A DNA stretch of 64,000 bases from positions 1,364,001-1,428,000 of the forward strand of contig NZ_CP084469.1 of NCBI RefSeq assembly GCF_020405205.1, given 5' to 3'. Shown here piece after piece: positions 63,836 to 64,000 of the stretch (position 1 is the first letter of the stretch; the number at the start of each line of letters is the position of its first letter). The notes beneath the pieces were generated by a model. It was not told where the DNA came from. It made no database searches and saw only the letters and a list, made by a program, of their open reading frames with translations. The stretch comes from Natrinema salinisoli (GTDB taxonomy: Archaea > Halobacteriota > Halobacteria > Halobacteriales > Natrialbaceae). The translations under genes were made by a program, and so were the position numbers.

Positions 63836-64000
63836 TCAGGCGGTCGCGCTCGCACGTCGTTCCGCACGGGCCGCGATGGCCTCGTTCATTTCGATGAACG
63901 CACCTTCCACGCGAACCTCGTCGAACATGAACGGAACGAACGCACCGCGGACGGTCTCCCGCTGGAGCAACCGCGTCCGCCGACCGTCTTCGGACCGCGA
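63836..64000 (-). CDS. SRPBCC (polyketide cyclase-like) protein, C-terminal part
   Basis: The last 54 residues of a gene that begins outside the window. RLLQRETVRGAFVPFMFDE, then FIEMNEAIAARAE, is the usual end of SRPBCC/polyketide_cyc2 proteins, including the long C-terminal helix. Function not assignable from this part. Confidence 0.65.
   Translation of the reverse strand, partial: SRSEDGRRTRLLQRETVRGAFVPFMFDEVRVEGAFIEMNEAIAARAERRASATA

Noticed and set aside
1-64000. CRISPR arrays, insertion sequences, integrases or prophage genes
   Set aside because: No regularly spaced repeats, transposase or integrase motifs, or attachment-site duplications were seen on reading through the window.

Overview
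The window is a chromosomal segment of a haloarchaeon, probably from the Natrialbales (Natrinema/Haloterrigena/Halopiger-like). The support is high GC, strongly acidic proteins, archaeal ribosomal and RNA polymerase subunits, an archaeal mevalonate/isoprenoid set, archaeal replication genes (PriS, GINS, CDC48) and leaderless genes with TATA boxes about 25-28 nt before the start codon. The genus is inferred from general appearance, not from a search. No insertion sequence, integrase, CRISPR array or rRNA operon was seen.

Region 1 (1-15.8 kb, mostly minus strand): end of a small DUF5822 membrane protein, PanB, a DUF7511 protein, an alpha/beta hydrolase, an Hsp20-like protein overlapping CDC48, a Bcp peroxiredoxin, GINS51, then four genes with 4-nt overlaps (halocyanin, six-helix membrane protein, DUF4864-[2Fe-2S] fusion, halobacterial transducer) lying between gins and priS. 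A metal-efflux group follows: an FmdE-like protein, a P1B-type ATPase, a separate HMA metallochaperone and a divergent ArsR-type regulator, with a perfect 7-7-7 inverted repeat in the shared promoter region.

Region 2 (15.8-21.7 kb): GNAT acetyltransferase, a strong hairpin element, archease, a tandem-DoxX membrane protein, RtcB RNA ligase, an orphan AbrB-type protein, a small acidic protein, a decayed HTH-10 regulator remnant and MoaA.

Region 3 (21.8-40.2 kb): the conserved archaeal information/isoprenoid super-cluster: tRNA-Ser, S13, S4, S11, RpoD, tRNA-Leu, L18e, L13, S9, RpoN, RpoK, enolase, S2, mevalonate kinase, isopentenyl phosphate kinase, aRNase J, GGPP synthase and GltX. It is interrupted by a winged-helix gene, a ThiR-type regulator, a TrkA/TrkH potassium uptake pair on the opposite strand and a Tat lipoprotein.

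Region 4 (40.2-49.2 kb): a secreted carboxypeptidase-regulatory-like protein, a tiny zinc-binding-type protein, a DUF456 protein, an SDR, TmcA, a DGC-domain protein, the L7Ae-S28e-L24e-Ndk operon with a structured 5' leader, a DUF7344 protein and superoxide dismutase.

Region 5 (49.2-64 kb): two paralogous seven-helix sensor kinases flanking a fused FAD/Fe-S D-lactate-type dehydrogenase, a hairpin-rich spacer, PurF, a MutS-family ATPase, DUF6735, an HTTM-domain membrane protein, a HAD hydrolase and the end of an SRPBCC protein.

The best candidate for an undescribed system is the four-gene cassette at 7.1-10.9 kb. It joins an exported blue copper protein, a six-helix membrane protein with two helix-located histidines, a cytoplasmic adrenodoxin-type iron-sulfur protein and a chemotaxis-type transducer with almost no extracellular sensor. 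I read it as a possible electron-transfer-linked sensor. The gene layout is seen directly; the function is inference.
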